Assembly: GCA_030604345.1 (NCBI GenBank)
Contig: JAUVWB010000082.1
Coordinates: 1 to 6,817, forward strand
Length of the DNA: 6,817 nt
Reading direction: 5' to 3'
From: Desulfofustis sp.
GTDB taxonomy: Bacteria > Desulfobacterota > Desulfobulbia > Desulfobulbales > Desulfocapsaceae
Shown: one piece after another, positions 6,441 through 6,817 of the stretch
How positions within the stretch are numbered: the first letter of the stretch is position 1
How the letters are laid out: each line of letters begins with the position of its first letter
Notes under the pieces: generated by a model
Databases searched by the model: none
What the model saw: the letters and a program-made list of their open reading frames with translations, nothing else
What the model was told of the DNA's origin: nothing
Position numbers and translations under genes: made by a program

Positions 6441-6514
6441 GACCGTTTTGGTAATCCCGCTTGGATGTATCCGACACACTAGCACAGAATGATGACAATG
6501 CAAGGGCAAGGGGG

Positions 6515-6817
6515 TTACTGGACGAGATAGAAGAGCCATGGCAGAACAATCACCAAAAGGCCGGTGGAAACCAGCCAACAGGTGTTGGCCAGATCCAGAT
6601 CCAGGTCGTAGATCGATGAAACGACGATACCGTTGAAACCGACCGGCATTGAGGATGCGATGAGCACCACCTGGAGCGGCAACTCGTCGGCAATGGCTGC
6701 GAGACCGAGCAGCCAGGCGCAGAGCAAAGCGACCAGCGGCAGGCAGAGGAATTTGATGGCGGCGATTTTCACCCCTGCTGTGAGATGGTGGCGAAGATTG
6801 CCGACCTCCAGACCAAG
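6515..6817 (-). CDS. AEC (auxin efflux carrier) family transporter, C-terminal part only
   Basis: The frame is open from the window edge to TAA 6515-6517, giving the last 100 residues; the N terminus (about two thirds of a usual 300-320 aa protein) lies outside. Three hydrophobic segments are visible in the fragment, at about residues 24-43, 48-69 and 79-99. The SSMPVGFNG motif (55-63) followed by a YDLDLDLA stretch (70-77) corresponds to the family's conserved MP-x-x-x-N and acidic segment before the last helix. The protein ends just after that helix, as is normal for the family. Known role: inner-membrane transport of small carboxylates (malate, malonate) or, in some members, amino acids; the substrate cannot be told from this fragment. 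It reads in the same direction as the FKBP gene but 233 bases separate them, so co-transcription is unlikely. Confidence 0.8.
   Translation of the reverse strand, partial: LGLEVGNLRHHLTAGVKIAAIKFLCLPLVALLCAWLLGLAAIADELPLQVVLIASSMPVGFNGIVVSSIYDLDLDLANTCWLVSTGLLVIVLPWLFYLVQ

Noticed and set aside
6390..6578. 62-residue - strand frame between the FKBP and AEC genes.
   Set aside because: It overlaps the AEC 3' end in another frame, has no good ribosome binding site that I can see, and shows no domain.
1..6817. Defence system, toxin-antitoxin pair, CRISPR array or mobile element.
   Set aside because: No direct-repeat array, transposase, integrase, nuclease or small toxin-like gene pair was found; all real frames match ordinary signalling, transport, folding and detoxification families.

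Overview
The window looks like chromosomal DNA of a Gram-negative bacterium. The style of the hybrid histidine kinase (a GGIAHDFNNIL phospho-acceptor box and a DLTIPGG receiver motif) suggests a delta-proteobacterium/Desulfobacterota member, but this is inference from protein style only. No RNA gene, insertion sequence, CRISPR array or phage gene was seen.

Left half, + strand (1-3679): the 3' part of a family 1 (sugar-type) solute-binding protein gene is followed after 25 bases by a complete membrane-bound hybrid histidine kinase (895 aa). The kinase is built as TM1, large periplasmic helical domain, TM2, HAMP, coiled coil, PAS, HisKA, HATPase and receiver. No ABC permease or ATPase lies between or after them. 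The simplest reading is a signalling pair in which the binding protein detects a ligand in the periplasm and presents it to the kinase. The phosphorelay output partner is not in the window.

Convergent gap (3680-3954): about 275 bases between the kinase and the next gene, which faces it. It has no convincing gene but holds several short inverted repeats.

Right half, - strand (3955-6817), read from high to low coordinates: the C-terminal end of an AEC (auxin efflux carrier) family transporter enters from the window edge. Next come a compact SlyD/FkpB-like FKBP peptidyl-prolyl isomerase (142 aa) and a 526-aa fusion of a two-module VOC-type ring-cleaving dioxygenase with a phospholipase/carboxylesterase-type alpha/beta hydrolase. 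The fusion joins two functions that are separate neighbouring genes (mhqE and mhqD) in the quinone-stress operon of Bacillus subtilis. Gaps of about 230 and 320 bases, each with promoter-like or hairpin signals, suggest that the three - strand genes are separate transcription units. Likely jobs are detoxification of quinones/aromatics (fusion), protein folding (FKBP) and small-anion export (AEC).

The two most interesting points are the binding protein-hybrid kinase pair and the fused dioxygenase-hydrolase, which has a TACT-N4-AGTA palindrome over its candidate promoter.
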